A DNA stretch of 64,000 bases, from NCBI GenBank assembly GCA_002086835.1, contig MVIG01000009.1, forward strand, positions 229,799-293,798, in the 5' to 3' direction. The stretch comes from Mycolicibacterium porcinum (lineage in GTDB: Bacteria > Actinomycetota > Actinomycetes > Mycobacteriales > Mycobacteriaceae). Shown here piece by piece: positions 17,834-27,724 of the stretch. A program made the translations under genes and the position numbers. The notes beneath the pieces were generated by a model. That model was not told the origin of the DNA. It saw nothing but the letters and a program-made list of their open reading frames with translations, and did not search any database. Position 1 is the first letter of the stretch; the number at the start of each line of letters is the position of its first letter.

Positions 17834-19150
17834 TCAAACCTCGACCGCTACAGCGTCACGGTTCTCGTTCGCAGCCAGAACATGGGCGTACTTTGAGCGC
17901 GCAGCCTCCTCTAGGCGTGGGAGGTGCTGGGTGGGGAACAAGTCGTCGGTGCCTTCGAATTGGCGCAGCACCTGGCGCGCCAAAGTGCTCTTGTGGACCT
18001 CGGTGGCCCCGTCGACCAACCCCATCTGGAACGAGTTCATGATCATCTGCCCGAACGGCATCTCTTCCGACGCACCGAGGGAGCCGTGAATCTGTAGTGC
18101 GCGAGCCGCGACATCGTGCAGGACAGCAGGCATTGCGGCCTTGACCGCTGAGATGTCGCCGCGGACCTTGCGGTAGTCGTTGTACTTGTCAATCTTCCAC
18201 GCGGTTTGCAGTACCAGGAGGCGGAACTGCTCGATCTGGACCCAGGAGTCGGCGATCATGTGCTCGACGGCCTGTTTGCGGGACAGCTGGCTGCCATCGG
18301 TGAACCGCGAAAGCGCACGCTCGCAGAGCATTTCAAATGCATAGCGGACAAGACCCACCGTGCGCATGGCGTGGTGGATGCGGCCACCACCCAACCGGGT
18401 CTGCGCCACCACGAAGCCGTCGCCGCGCCCACCGAGAATGTGATCCGCCCGAATACGCGCGTCCTCGTAGCGGATGTAGGCGTGGGTGCCTTCTGACTCA
18501 TGGAATCCCGCCATGCCGACATTGCGAACGATGTTGACACCTGGTGTCTGCGCGGGCACGACGAACATCGACATTCGCTTGTGCGGTTCGGCGTCCGGAT
18601 CGGTGACTGCGAGCAGGATGAGGAAATCCGCGAAGCGTGCGTGCGAGGTGAACCATTTCTCCCCGTTGATCACCCATTCGTCACCGTCGAGGACTGCCGC
18701 ACAGGTGAATTGGGTCGGATCGGAACCGCCACGAGGTTCGGTCATCGAGAAGGCCGACACCACGTCATTGGCCAACAAGGGTTGCAGGTAACGCTTCTTC
18801 AACTCATCGGTGCCGTAGTGGGCGAGAATCTCCGCATTTCCGGAATCGGGGGCATGGCAGCCGAAGACAATCGGCGCCCACGGGCTTCGGCCGAGCACCT
18901 CGTTCAGAAGGGCCAGCTTCAGCTGGCCGTACCCCGGACCGCCGAGTTCGGGGCCCAGGTGACACGCCCACAGCCCCTCACTTCGGACCCGCTGCTGCAG
19001 CGGCGGAATGAGCGCTTGTCGCAACGGATCGGCCATATCGAAGCCGTGCTCAAGGACGTGGTCGAGTGGCTGTACCTCGGTGCGGACAAAGCCTTCGGCC
19101 CAGTCCAGCTTGGCTTGGAAGTCGATGTCGGTCTCGAATCCCCATGACAT
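17834..19150 (-). CDS. Acyl-CoA dehydrogenase, ACAD10/11-like
   Basis: 438 residues with an ATG preceded by GAGGAGG. The N-terminus FETDIDFQAKLDWAEGFV, SMTEPRGGSDPTQF and the C-terminal DGATEVHKSTLARQVL resemble the ACAD10/11 group. In levulinate catabolism a protein of this type (LvaC) works with an APH-type hydroxyacyl-CoA kinase (LvaA) to move or remove a hydroxyl group. A matching APH-type kinase is encoded at 24997-26088 in the same regulon. Functional pairing is inferred. Confidence 0.92.
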   Translation of the reverse strand: MSWGFETDIDFQAKLDWAEGFVRTEVQPLDHVLEHGFDMADPLRQALIPPLQQRVRSEGLWACHLGPELGGPGYGQLKLALLNEVLGRSPWAPIVFGCHAPDSGNAEILAHYGTDELKKRYLQPLLANDVVSAFSMTEPRGGSDPTQFTCAAVLDGDEWVINGEKWFTSHARFADFLILLAVTDPDAEPHKRMSMFVVPAQTPGVNIVRNVGMAGFHESEGTHAYIRYEDARIRADHILGGRGDGFVVAQTRLGGGRIHHAMRTVGLVRYAFEMLCERALSRFTDGSQLSRKQAVEHMIADSWVQIEQFRLLVLQTAWKIDKYNDYRKVRGDISAVKAAMPAVLHDVAARALQIHGSLGASEEMPFGQMIMNSFQMGLVDGATEVHKSTLARQVLRQFEGTDDLFPTQHLPRLEEAARSKYAHVLAANENRDAVAVEV

Positions 19151-19161
19151 GATGTGCCTCC

Positions 19162-20325
19162 TCAAACGTCCGCGGCGGTGGGTTGGTGTCCGATGACTCC
19201 TTCGCGGGCAAGAGCATCGATAGCGTCGGCGCCGAGCCGGGTCACAGTGCCTAGCTCCTCCGGTGTCATCGGCACACACCCCGATTGGGCGGGGGGTCTA
19301 CTTCCGCTGTAGCGGACCGGATGGGTAACCGCGAAACCGTCAGGCAACGGGTGAATGGCGTTGCGGTGCCGGAAATGTGGGTCAGCGCGCACGTCCTCGA
19401 CGGACTGCAGTGGCGACAGTGGAATGCCATTGGCGCCGGAATACCCGAGCAATGCTGACGAATCGCACTGTGCGATCTGCTCGGTGAGGCGACCGCTGAG
19501 AAATCGACGGTTCCGCATGCGGCCGGTGTGGCAGTCATAGGGGTGCGTGGCCAATTCAGGAGTACCAAGCGCGCTGCACAGCGAGACCCAGAATTCGTCT
19601 TCGACAGCACCCACTGCGATCCATTTGCCGTCACGGCAGCGGTAGATGCCGTAGCCAGGAGCAAGGCTGCCGATGTCTTCGTCGTGTAAGGCCTCGCCGG
19701 TCATCGGCCGGCCCCAGCCGACGGCTGACAACGCCAGGGATGCTTCGGTGAGTGAGACGTCGAGATGAACGTTGTCGCCGCGGGCATCGGCCAGCGACGC
19801 GCAAATGGCGGTTGCCGCGTACATGGCGCCGCCCAGGTCAGCGGCAGCGAAGGGGCCGGCATGCGGAGTATCTCCGACAGCCAGTTGGACGGCGAACGCC
19901 CCCGCTACGGCGTTGTAGTTGAGGTCATGGCCGGAATCCAGGGCGCGGGGCCCGTCCTGACCGTATCCCGACAGCGAGCAATACATGACTTTCGGCGAGA
20001 GCGAGACGATGTCGGTGAAACCGAGGCCGAGGCGTTCCATTACGCCCGGCCGAAACCCTTCCACCACCACGTCCACGTCGGTGAGCAGTCGCCGACACAC
20101 GTCGAGCCCTCGTGGGTCCTTCAAGTCAAGGGCCACGGTCCTCTTCCCGGAGTTGAGGCTGTCATACAGGCCAGGCATGAAGTTGCGCACCGGGTCACCG
20201 GTGACCGGTTCCACCTTGATGACCTCGGCGCCGAGTTCGGCGAGGATCTTCGTGCAGTGCGACCCTGGCACGTAGAGGGAGAAGTCGACGACCGTGCGGC
20301 CACGAAGTGGAGACGCGATGGTCAC
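19162..20325 (-). CDS. CaiB/BaiF family (family III) CoA transferase
   Basis: 387 residues. The GTG at 20325 overlaps the Rieske stop by 4 bp. Diagnostic features are VVDFSLYVPGSHCTKILAE, AEVIKVEPVTGDPVRN, LDLKDPRGLDV and the aspartate in AAADLGGAMYAAT, the position of the catalytic Asp in family III transferases. It probably moves CoA from one pathway acid to another, which saves ATP compared with the ligases. Genes of this family sit in bile-acid and carnitine clusters. Confidence 0.94.
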   Translation of the reverse strand: MTIASPLRGRTVVDFSLYVPGSHCTKILAELGAEVIKVEPVTGDPVRNFMPGLYDSLNSGKRTVALDLKDPRGLDVCRRLLTDVDVVVEGFRPGVMERLGLGFTDIVSLSPKVMYCSLSGYGQDGPRALDSGHDLNYNAVAGAFAVQLAVGDTPHAGPFAAADLGGAMYAATAICASLADARGDNVHLDVSLTEASLALSAVGWGRPMTGEALHDEDIGSLAPGYGIYRCRDGKWIAVGAVEDEFWVSLCSALGTPELATHPYDCHTGRMRNRRFLSGRLTEQIAQCDSSALLGYSGANGIPLSPLQSVEDVRADPHFRHRNAIHPLPDGFAVTHPVRYSGSRPPAQSGCVPMTPEELGTVTRLGADAIDALAREGVIGHQPTAADV

Positions 20326-21341
20326 CCGGCCTGCTCGGTCTCGGGATAGAAGCGCGCGCACCAGTCTCGCACCGACTTGACGAGGAGCCCCTCGGGTTTG
20401 GTGTAGGCGGCCTTGTCCAGGTACTTCATGTTGTTCCAGATTGGCATGTCGCGGTCGGCCTGCTTGATCTGTTCTTGGACCCGCTTCAAGGCCTTACCTT
20501 TTGGTCGGTCGCCCTCCTCGTCAGGGTCTTGGACCGTGAGCACCGTGATGAACAGGTCGGAGTGCTCAAGGTCAGTCGGGGTCTGCGTCTGTAGCAGCAC
20601 CGCATTGTCGAGCAGCTTGCCGAACTCGACCATCACCGTTCCGACGCCGAACAACCAAGTGCGGCCGACGCTTTCGATAGGGCCATCAGGGGTAAGCCAA
20701 GTGCTCTTCTTGCCATGCCCAATGATCGTCTTATGGCGCACCTCCATGGTTTCGCCGAGATCGTTGAGTTCCAAAACGTCGATTTTCCCGGTGTTCTTGT
20801 GCACCCACCGCAGGTGATCGAGGTCGGTGACGTTCTCGGTGACGTATTGAGGCCTGGCATGGACGTTGTCCCACTTGTAAACACAATCGGGAAACACCGG
20901 CAGGAACGCTTGGTCGTTGCGCCGCTCGGTCGGCGGTTCACACGAAGGCGGTCGGCGCGTCTCGTCATGCCAAATCCAGATGATGCCGTTCGTTTCGGCT
21001 GTTTCCCACACGCGGATACTGCGGCCGCTGGGCCGGTCCTGCGACGGAACGTCGAGGTTGATGCCGTCGGGAGCCCATTTCCATCCGTGAAACGGGCAGA
21101 CGACGTCACAGCCCTCGACCCACCCGCCGTGACCGATGTGGGCACCCATATGCGGGCAGTGTGCGGCCATCACGACGGCGCGACCGTCCTCGGTGCGGTA
21201 AACGATCAGGTCTCGTCCGAAGTAATGAATCGGCTTGACAGTCTTGGGCTCGACCTCGTCACTCCACGCCACCTGAAACCATCCGGTGGGATAGGTCTCG
21301 TGCGGAAAGGTGTCGTCGAGCACCTCATACTCTCGCGGCAT
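20322..21341 (-). CDS. Rieske oxygenase, KshA-like
   Basis: A 339-residue terminal oxygenase. The Rieske 2Fe-2S ligands are C62/H64 in HCPHMGAH and C82/H85 in VCPFHGW. The mononuclear iron motif is in ENVTDLDHLRWVH. Sequence style and length match 3-ketosteroid 9-alpha-hydroxylase oxygenase subunits (KshA), so a polycyclic substrate is likely. No KshB-type reductase is adjacent, and the FAD reductases elsewhere may serve. It is first gene of the leftward operon under the operator at 21381. Confidence 0.93.
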   Translation of the reverse strand: MPREYEVLDDTFPHETYPTGWFQVAWSDEVEPKTVKPIHYFGRDLIVYRTEDGRAVVMAAHCPHMGAHIGHGGWVEGCDVVCPFHGWKWAPDGINLDVPSQDRPSGRSIRVWETAETNGIIWIWHDETRRPPSCEPPTERRNDQAFLPVFPDCVYKWDNVHARPQYVTENVTDLDHLRWVHKNTGKIDVLELNDLGETMEVRHKTIIGHGKKSTWLTPDGPIESVGRTWLFGVGTVMVEFGKLLDNAVLLQTQTPTDLEHSDLFITVLTVQDPDEEGDRPKGKALKRVQEQIKQADRDMPIWNNMKYLDKAAYTKPEGLLVKSVRDWCARFYPETEQAG

Positions 21342-21380
21342 CAGACATCCTCGTGTTCGGGTGCGGTGGCGGGTAAATCC

Positions 21381-21396
21381 GACCGTCGCGTCGGTC
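21381..21396. promoter_or_regulatory. TetR-type operator copy 7
   Basis: GACCGTCGCGTCGGTC, 40 bp before the leftward Rieske operon. Confidence 0.8.
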
Positions 21397-21545
21397 TATT
21401 GCATCACCGGCCGGGGGACGCTGTCAACGGCGGTGGCGTACTTCTGTGTCACACCGACGCGTCTGCGATACCTGCGGTCAACTGGCTGGATCTGGATCGC
21501 AAGGTAGGCCATGAGATGGACGCGATGCCTTGGTAAAGTAAAGTC

Positions 21546-21561
21546 GACCGACGGGACGGTT
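21546..21561. promoter_or_regulatory. TetR-type operator copy 8
   Basis: GACCGACGGGACGGTT, 41 bp before the rightward enoyl-CoA hydratase genes. This is one of the weaker copies. Confidence 0.7.
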
Positions 21562-21601
21562 TGCTTTTGTTTGTCGGCAACGGCGCATCGATGGAGGTCA
21601 G

Positions 21602-22402
21602 GTGGGCATTACTCCTAGTCAGCACGGCGACGCCCTGGTCGAATGCCGCGCGGGAATCACGATCATCACCCTGAATCGTCCCGCAGCGCGCAACGCGGTC
21701 AACCGCGAAGTGAGTGTGATCGTGGGCGACGCGTTGCAAAGAGCGCAGGAGGATGTCTCGGTCCGGGCAGTGGTCCTCACCGGTGCCGGCGCCGAGTCGT
21801 TCTGCGCGGGAGCCGACCTCAAGGCAGCGGCTCGCGGCGAGGCGATCGACCACCCTGATCACCCTGAATGGGGATTCGCCGGCTTTACCCGGCACTTCAT
21901 CGACAAGCCCGTGATCGCCGCGGTGAACGGTGCCGCGCTGGGTGGCGGCACCGAACTCATACTTGCCAGTGACCTGGTGGTCGCCGCCGAGAGTGCCCGT
22001 TTCGGATTGCCGGAGGTGAAGCACGGTCTCATGGCCGGTGCCGGCGGCGCGTTCCGGATCACCGAGCAATTGCCTCGCAAGATTGCCTTGGAGATGCTGC
22101 TGACCGGTGAACCGATGAGCGCGGATGTCGCGGCCCGGTGGGGGTTGATCAACCATGTCGTGGCCCAGACCGCGGTATTGGACACCGCGGTCGCGCTGGC
22201 AGAACGTATTTCAGCCAACGCTCCGCTGGCGGTGCAGGCAAGCAAGCGCGTCGCGTCCAATGCCGATGGGGACGGCCCTCCGAACCGCGAACAGTGGCGA
22301 CGATCCTGGCGTGAATTCAAGAAGGTCCTGGCCTCCGACGATGCGAAAGAAGGTCCACGGGCGTTCGCCGAGAAGCGCCTCCCCACATGGACATCCCGGT
22401 GA
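21602..22402 (+). CDS. Enoyl-CoA hydratase/isomerase family protein
   Basis: A 266-residue crotonase-fold enzyme with a GTG start after GGAGG. Oxyanion-hole segments are AGADLKAAARG and AVNGAALGGGTEL, and GLPEVKHGLMAGAGG carries a glutamate at the usual catalytic position. It overlaps the next crotonase gene by 16 bp. It is likely to hydrate a 2-enoyl-CoA intermediate of the pathway. Confidence 0.93.
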   Translation: MGITPSQHGDALVECRAGITIITLNRPAARNAVNREVSVIVGDALQRAQEDVSVRAVVLTGAGAESFCAGADLKAAARGEAIDHPDHPEWGFAGFTRHFIDKPVIAAVNGAALGGGTELILASDLVVAAESARFGLPEVKHGLMAGAGGAFRITEQLPRKIALEMLLTGEPMSADVAARWGLINHVVAQTAVLDTAVALAERISANAPLAVQASKRVASNADGDGPPNREQWRRSWREFKKVLASDDAKEGPRAFAEKRLPTWTSR

Positions 22403-23208
22403 CCGCACTCGACGTTACGCGCGACGCGGCCGTGGCCCATGTGACGTTCTCTGCGCCCCCCATGAACATCGTCACCACTGACGTTTTCGTTGAGCTGAGG
22501 GACGTGTGGAAGGCGCTCGACAAAGACCCGGCGGTTCGGGTGGTGGTGTTCCGCAGTGGTGACCCGGACTTCTTTCTGGCCCATGTTGACATCAACATGA
22601 TCTTGGAGGCGCCGGACGATGGCCGTATGCCCATGCAGGTCAATCCCTTTCAACGGTTATGCGCAGATGTCCACTTCAGCTCGACGGTGTCCATCGCCGA
22701 AATCGCGGGCCGCGTCGGCGGGGGTGGTAGTGAGTTTTGTGCGAGCTGCGATATGAGGTTCGGCGCGCTCGGGCGCACAGTCGTCAACCAGATGGAGGTT
22801 GCGCTGGGCATCCTTCCCGGTGGTGGAGGTACGCAGTGGATTCCTCGACTGATCGGACATGGCCGCGCGCTGGAGATGATTCTGGGCGCCGAGGATATCG
22901 ATGCGGAAACCGCCGAGCGCTGGGGATATCTGAACCGTGCGCTGCCGGCTGACCGGCTTTCGGCGTTCGTGTCCGAGGTTGCCGGGCGCATCGCAGGGTT
23001 CCCGCCCGAAGCCGTGGCGCTGGCAAAGCGATCGGTCGGCAATGCGTTCACCATGCCAATCCTCGACGGCCTGAAACAGGAATCCGCATTGTTCGCCGAG
23101 GCGATACGTTCGCCGCGCGCACGCGCTGCGTTGCAAGGGTTTCTGGCAGCGGGCGGACAGACCCGCGATGCCGAACTGAACATTGTCGAGCTACTGCGGA
23201 ACCTCTAG
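22387..23208 (+). CDS. Enoyl-CoA hydratase/isomerase family protein
   Basis: A 273-residue crotonase-fold protein. The second oxyanion segment is AGRVGGGGSEFCAS, followed by EVALGILPGGGGTQWIPRLI. The first usual segment reads SGDPDFFLAHVDI, different from the canonical A-G-A-D, so the reaction may be isomerisation or hydrolysis rather than hydration. It is co-transcribed with the preceding hydratase and converges on the CoA ligase gene. Confidence 0.9.
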   Translation: MDIPVTALDVTRDAAVAHVTFSAPPMNIVTTDVFVELRDVWKALDKDPAVRVVVFRSGDPDFFLAHVDINMILEAPDDGRMPMQVNPFQRLCADVHFSSTVSIAEIAGRVGGGGSEFCASCDMRFGALGRTVVNQMEVALGILPGGGGTQWIPRLIGHGRALEMILGAEDIDAETAERWGYLNRALPADRLSAFVSEVAGRIAGFPPEAVALAKRSVGNAFTMPILDGLKQESALFAEAIRSPRARAALQGFLAAGGQTRDAELNIVELLRNL

Positions 23209-23218
23209 GCGGTCTGGC

Positions 23219-24808
23219 TCACCCGCCGACCGACACCGCTGATTCGGTGTTGTCTTCCGGCGACGTGGTGGGTGAGAAAAGGGCGCGAACACGATCACGG
23301 TCGACTTTGTTGGCCGGGGTCACCGGCAGCGCATCCACAATCCGGACTTCGTGTATGCCGCCGGGCACCCCTTCGAACTGTTGGACAGCAAGTTCGGCGA
23401 CGGTGTTCATCGCCTCGGCTCTGACAGTGACCGCGGCGCATACCCGATTACCCAATTCAGGGTCCGGAGTGCCGACGACGGCCGCGCGGACGACATCAGG
23501 GTGGCGGGTCAATGCTTGTTCGACGAGATGCGGATAGATCGTCGTCCCCGCGGACTTGAAGACGAACTTCGCTCTGTCGAGCACGTGCACGTAGCCCTGT
23601 TCGTCCAGATAACCGATGTCACCGGTGCGTACCCATCCATTCTCGATCGTCTTGCGGGTGGCCTCCTCCATATCCAGATAACCGACCATGCACCCGGGAC
23701 TGGAGATGACGAGTTCCCCGGGGGAGCCGACCGGAAGCCGGCCGCTGTCGCCCCAGACATCGATCTGGACACCCACCAGGGGTCGGCCCGCGGCCGAGAG
23801 GCGCTCAGGTCGGTCGGGATCGTGATCCTCGGGATGCAGGAATGCCGCGGTCAGCGTTTCCGTCTGCCCGTACGCGCCGACGAAGATCTTGCCGAAGACT
23901 TCCGTGACGACACGTAAACGTGCCGCGCTCATCGGCTCACCACCGTAGAAGACCAGTTCGAGGGTCTTGTCGAGGCCACCGGTGTCCTCGCGCTGAGCCA
24001 GCTCGTAAATGTCCGACGTGGTGAGGAACACCGCCTTCGCGCGGTGTTTGGCAGCCGCCGCAATGACTTTCCGAGACGAATAGTGAGCCACCGTGACCAC
24101 GGTGCCCCCGAGCAGCAGGGTTGGGACGAACAGGAACTGGAGAATGAGTTGGTGAGTTACCGGCACGATGGTCACGGGCGTCGCCGGGTACCGCAGCGTG
24201 GCCATCACCATGAGGGCGTGCACGCCGGCGCCATACGCCGGGATCAGCACCGGCTTTGGCTTACCGGTGGATCCGCTGGTGAACATGATTCCGCACTGCG
24301 TTCCCGGAGTACGCGGGACGACCGGCTGCGCGGACACTGCGGCCTCGCGGGCACTGAGATCGAGTACCTCGGTTGCGGGCGCGCCCTCGGTGCCGACCCA
24401 AGCGATCCGCCCGGACAGCGCTGCTGCGAGGTCATCGAAGCGTTCACCCGAGGTCGCGTCGTCGACGACCAGAAACCGCGCACCGGTACTCTCGACCCGG
24501 TCGCCGATGACGTCAACCGGCAGGTACGGCGGCAGTTCGGTAGTCCAGAGTCCGGCGACCTGGCACGCGATGTACAGCGCGGCAAAGTCCGTTGTCATTC
24601 CCTTGGTGCCCAAGCCAATGCCGTCACCCGGCTGAAGTCCGGCAGCGTCGAATACAGCCAACAGGCGCCCCACTTTGTCACGCAGTGCGGCATACGACAC
24701 CTGGCGGTCGCCGTCGATGAGCGCCGTGCGCTCGCCGTGTCGAGAGAGGGCCTGCGCGAACAACGTTCCGAGCGTGGGAAGCCCCGCTTCTGGGGTTGGC
24801 TCCGGCAT
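23219..24808 (-). CDS. AMP-forming acyl-CoA ligase (FadD-like)
   Basis: 529 residues. The ATG follows AGGAG. The P-loop-like motif is MFTSGSTGKPKPV, the aspartate motif is GWVRTGDIGYLDEQGYV, and the C-terminal catalytic lysine is in LPVTPANKVDRDR. All key residues are present, so it should be active. It diverges from the APH kinase at 24997 around the perfect operator at 24895. It probably activates a carboxylic acid of the pathway. Confidence 0.93.
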   Translation of the reverse strand: MPEPTPEAGLPTLGTLFAQALSRHGERTALIDGDRQVSYAALRDKVGRLLAVFDAAGLQPGDGIGLGTKGMTTDFAALYIACQVAGLWTTELPPYLPVDVIGDRVESTGARFLVVDDATSGERFDDLAAALSGRIAWVGTEGAPATEVLDLSAREAAVSAQPVVPRTPGTQCGIMFTSGSTGKPKPVLIPAYGAGVHALMVMATLRYPATPVTIVPVTHQLILQFLFVPTLLLGGTVVTVAHYSSRKVIAAAAKHRAKAVFLTTSDIYELAQREDTGGLDKTLELVFYGGEPMSAARLRVVTEVFGKIFVGAYGQTETLTAAFLHPEDHDPDRPERLSAAGRPLVGVQIDVWGDSGRLPVGSPGELVISSPGCMVGYLDMEEATRKTIENGWVRTGDIGYLDEQGYVHVLDRAKFVFKSAGTTIYPHLVEQALTRHPDVVRAAVVGTPDPELGNRVCAAVTVRAEAMNTVAELAVQQFEGVPGGIHEVRIVDALPVTPANKVDRDRVRALFSPTTSPEDNTESAVSVGG

Positions 24809-24894
24809 TGCATCTCCTCTTGCGATGATCATCGATTCCACTTGTACTGATCGTCTTGACCGCACCGTAGCGTGTTGCTAGCGTCACAGTAGCC

Positions 24895-24910
24895 GACCGA
24901 CGCGTCGGTC
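24895..24910. promoter_or_regulatory. TetR-type operator copy 9 (perfect palindrome)
   Basis: GACCGACGCGTCGGTC, followed by GTAAATAACT, which may hold a -10. It is the only copy between the divergent ligase and kinase genes. Confidence 0.85.
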
Positions 24911-24996
24911 GTAAATAACTCTCGAAAAAGTTGGACCGGTCACGCGCGGCGAGTGACGTCAGATTTCCAACGTGGCGGAAGGACGGCCAGGCTGAG

Positions 24997-26088
24997 ATGT
25001 CGGTGCCCGAAGAACTCACGGAACAGGCCGCCGCAGTGGCCCGGTGGATGCGTGGCAACGGCGTCGGGATCGCGGCCCCGCTGCAGATGGAGGCGATAAC
25101 CGGCGGTCAATCGAACCTGACGTATCGGCTGAAGGCCGACGACGGACGTGCCTTCGTGTTACGGCGTCCGCCATTGGGGCAGGTCTTGGAGACTGCGCAC
25201 AGCATGACTCGGGAATGGCGGTTCTTGAGTGCCCTCCATCCGACGAATGTACCAGTGCCGCAACCGATTGCACTATGTGAGGATCCGTCCGTCATCGGAG
25301 CCGGGTTCTATGTCATGGAATTCGTGGAAGGGGCGGTGCTGCACACGGCTCAGGACGCGGCGGCTCTCGATGAGAATGCCAGGCGTGCGGTGACCACAGA
25401 TCTGGCTGTGGCGCTGGCTCGCCTCCACACCGTCGACGTCGCCGCATGTGGGCTGTCGGACATCGGCCGCGGTGAGGACTACGTCGCCCGTCAACTCCGA
25501 CGCTGGCAAGGACAATGGGACAAGACCCGCTCGCTGGCCAACCTCGAGGTGGCGGCGATCGACGAAGGCCATCGCGTCCTGTCGGCCGCGATTCCGGAGC
25601 AACGGTCCACCAGCATCGTGCACGGCGACTATCGGTTGGGTAACACCGTGGCCGGCCCCGATGGGTCGGTCAAAGCGATTTTGGACTGGGAGTTGGCCAC
25701 CATCGGAGATCCCAGAGCCGACCTCGGGTGGTTGTTGCTCAGCTGGGAGGAGCCAGGCCCCGAGCGGGTCAGCAACCCTACTGGCACCGCCCCATCTACG
25801 CTCGACGGCTTCGGCACCAGGGCAGACTTTGTCACGGCTTACCTCGACGAGGGCGGACGCATCAGTGCGGACGAGTTGGGTTACTTCGTGGCCTTCGCCG
25901 CATGGCGGTGGGCCTGCATCTCGGCCGGGGTCTATTCCCGGTACCGGGCCGGCGCGATGGGGCAGCAGAGCGCCGACCTTCCGGCCATCTTGCGTGCCGT
26001 CACCGAGCACGCGGAGTACGCAGTGGCGCTGCTAGAAAAACGTGCCAGCGTCACGGGTTCGGCTGCCCGTTCAGCCAGCACGTCCTAA
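24997..26088 (+). CDS. APH-type kinase, ACAD10/LvaA-like
   Basis: 363 residues. The catalytic loop is SIVHGDYRLGNTVAGP and the metal site is AILDWELATIGDPRADLG. The form is that of the ACAD10 N-terminal kinase domain and of LvaA, which phosphorylate 4-hydroxyacyl-CoAs. The start at 24997 is preferred over an in-frame ATG at 24931. An aldehyde dehydrogenase follows after 27 bp. The regulon also encodes an ACAD10/11-like dehydrogenase (17834-19150), the usual partner. Confidence 0.9.
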   Translation: MSVPEELTEQAAAVARWMRGNGVGIAAPLQMEAITGGQSNLTYRLKADDGRAFVLRRPPLGQVLETAHSMTREWRFLSALHPTNVPVPQPIALCEDPSVIGAGFYVMEFVEGAVLHTAQDAAALDENARRAVTTDLAVALARLHTVDVAACGLSDIGRGEDYVARQLRRWQGQWDKTRSLANLEVAAIDEGHRVLSAAIPEQRSTSIVHGDYRLGNTVAGPDGSVKAILDWELATIGDPRADLGWLLLSWEEPGPERVSNPTGTAPSTLDGFGTRADFVTAYLDEGGRISADELGYFVAFAAWRWACISAGVYSRYRAGAMGQQSADLPAILRAVTEHAEYAVALLEKRASVTGSAARSASTS

Positions 26089-26115
26089 CTCAACGACTCG
26101 CGTCTAGGAGGCGTC

Positions 26116-27558
26116 ATGACCAAGCGGATATATGACTCGATTTTCGTCGGCGGCGAATGGGTCGCCCCACAAACGAGTGACACCTTGAGCGTGGTGGCGC
26201 CGGCCACTGAAGAGGTGATCGGTCAGACGCCGATCTGTGGCGCAGAGGATATCGACCGTGCCGTGGCCGCAGCCGATGCTGCGCGCGGATGGGCGCAGCT
26301 GAGCGCGGCGGAGCGGGCTGAGATCATGAACCGCTTCGCAGATGAGATTGACCGGATCGCAACGGATCTCGACACTCAGGTGTCCACCGAGATGGGTATG
26401 CCCATCACGTTGTCCAGAATGGCCAACGCAGTTGTGGCATCGACGCTGGTGCGGTACTACGCAGAACTCGCCCGCAACCTCGACTGGGAAGCATCCCGTC
26501 CTGGGATGCTGGGTACCACGATGGTCCGTCGGGAGCCCGTCGGAGTAGTCGGAATCATCGTTCCGTGGAACTTTCCGGTGAGCCTGTTGTTCATGAAGTT
26601 GCCGGCAGCGTTGGCCGCTGGATGTACCACAGTGATCAAGCCGTCCCCCGAAACGGTGTTGAGCGCCAACATGATCGCAGAAGCTGCCGCGGCAGCTGGC
26701 GTGCCCGCCGGTGTCATCAACGTCGTTCCGGGCGGCGCCGACGCCGGTGAGGCCTTGGTGGAACACCGCGGTGTGCAGAAGATCGCGTTCACCGGTTCGA
26801 CCGGGGTCGGTCGCGCGATCGCTGCTCGGTGCGGAGACCTACTCAAACCGGTCACGCTGGAATTGGGCGGAAAGTCTGCCGGGATTATCTGCGACGACGC
26901 CGACTTGTTCGCGTCCGTAGAGCAGTTCGTTGCGTCAACACTGGTCAACACTGGCCAGGCATGTTATGCGAGCACACGTGTGTTGGCACCGCGGAGTCGA
27001 TATGCCGAGCTCGTGGATGCCATCACGGCAATCGTCAGCTCGTTGCAGGTGGGAGACCCTTTGCAGGAGGCCACGCATATGGGCCCCTTGGTCACCGGTC
27101 GCCAGCGCGAGCGCGTCGAGAACTACATTGCTTCGGGTCGCGCTTCTGGGGCACGGGTGACCACGGGCGGCTCCCGTCCCGCCGACCTGTCCCGGGGGTG
27201 GTTCATCGAGCCGACGGTGTTCGCCGACGTCGACAATTCGATGCCCATCGCCCGAGAAGAGATCTTCGGACCGGTGCTGTCGGTCATCCCGTATGGCGAC
27301 ATCGACGAGGCAGTCGCCATCGCCAACGACAGCGAGTTCGGGCTGGCCGGCACGGTATGGACCAGCGATGAACAGCGCGGCCTGGACATCGCCCGGCGAA
27401 TTCAGACCGGAACCTTCGGCATCAACGGTTACCTGATGGACCTTTGGGCGCCCTTCGGTGGAGTGAAGAACAGTGGCCTGGGCCGCGAATTGGGCCCAGA
27501 GGGAATGGAGGCCTACCTCCGCACCAAGTCCATCTATCGGACGGGAACTCAGCAATGA
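26116..27558 (+). CDS. Aldehyde dehydrogenase
   Basis: A 480-residue NAD(P)-dependent aldehyde dehydrogenase with TAGGAGG before the ATG. PWNFPVSLLFMKLPAAL, the glutamate in LELGGKSAG and the catalytic cysteine in NTGQACYAS are all present. It probably oxidises an aldehyde made by P450 or alcohol dehydrogenase steps to an acid for CoA activation. A second copy of the family is at 29601-31055. Confidence 0.95.
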   Translation: MTKRIYDSIFVGGEWVAPQTSDTLSVVAPATEEVIGQTPICGAEDIDRAVAAADAARGWAQLSAAERAEIMNRFADEIDRIATDLDTQVSTEMGMPITLSRMANAVVASTLVRYYAELARNLDWEASRPGMLGTTMVRREPVGVVGIIVPWNFPVSLLFMKLPAALAAGCTTVIKPSPETVLSANMIAEAAAAAGVPAGVINVVPGGADAGEALVEHRGVQKIAFTGSTGVGRAIAARCGDLLKPVTLELGGKSAGIICDDADLFASVEQFVASTLVNTGQACYASTRVLAPRSRYAELVDAITAIVSSLQVGDPLQEATHMGPLVTGRQRERVENYIASGRASGARVTTGGSRPADLSRGWFIEPTVFADVDNSMPIAREEIFGPVLSVIPYGDIDEAVAIANDSEFGLAGTVWTSDEQRGLDIARRIQTGTFGINGYLMDLWAPFGGVKNSGLGRELGPEGMEAYLRTKSIYRTGTQQ

Positions 27559-27724
27559 AACCCCAGCCCACAGAGTCACCGACCAGTCCTCCCATCTCGC
27601 GGCGATGCTCCGCGACCGGGCTGGCGGCCACCTGTGCAGCGGTACGGCGGCACCGACCACGAGGCCTACCCACCTGCGCCGTGCGGTAATTGACACCGCT
27701 GAATCCGCGCCAGTAGCGTCAAAA

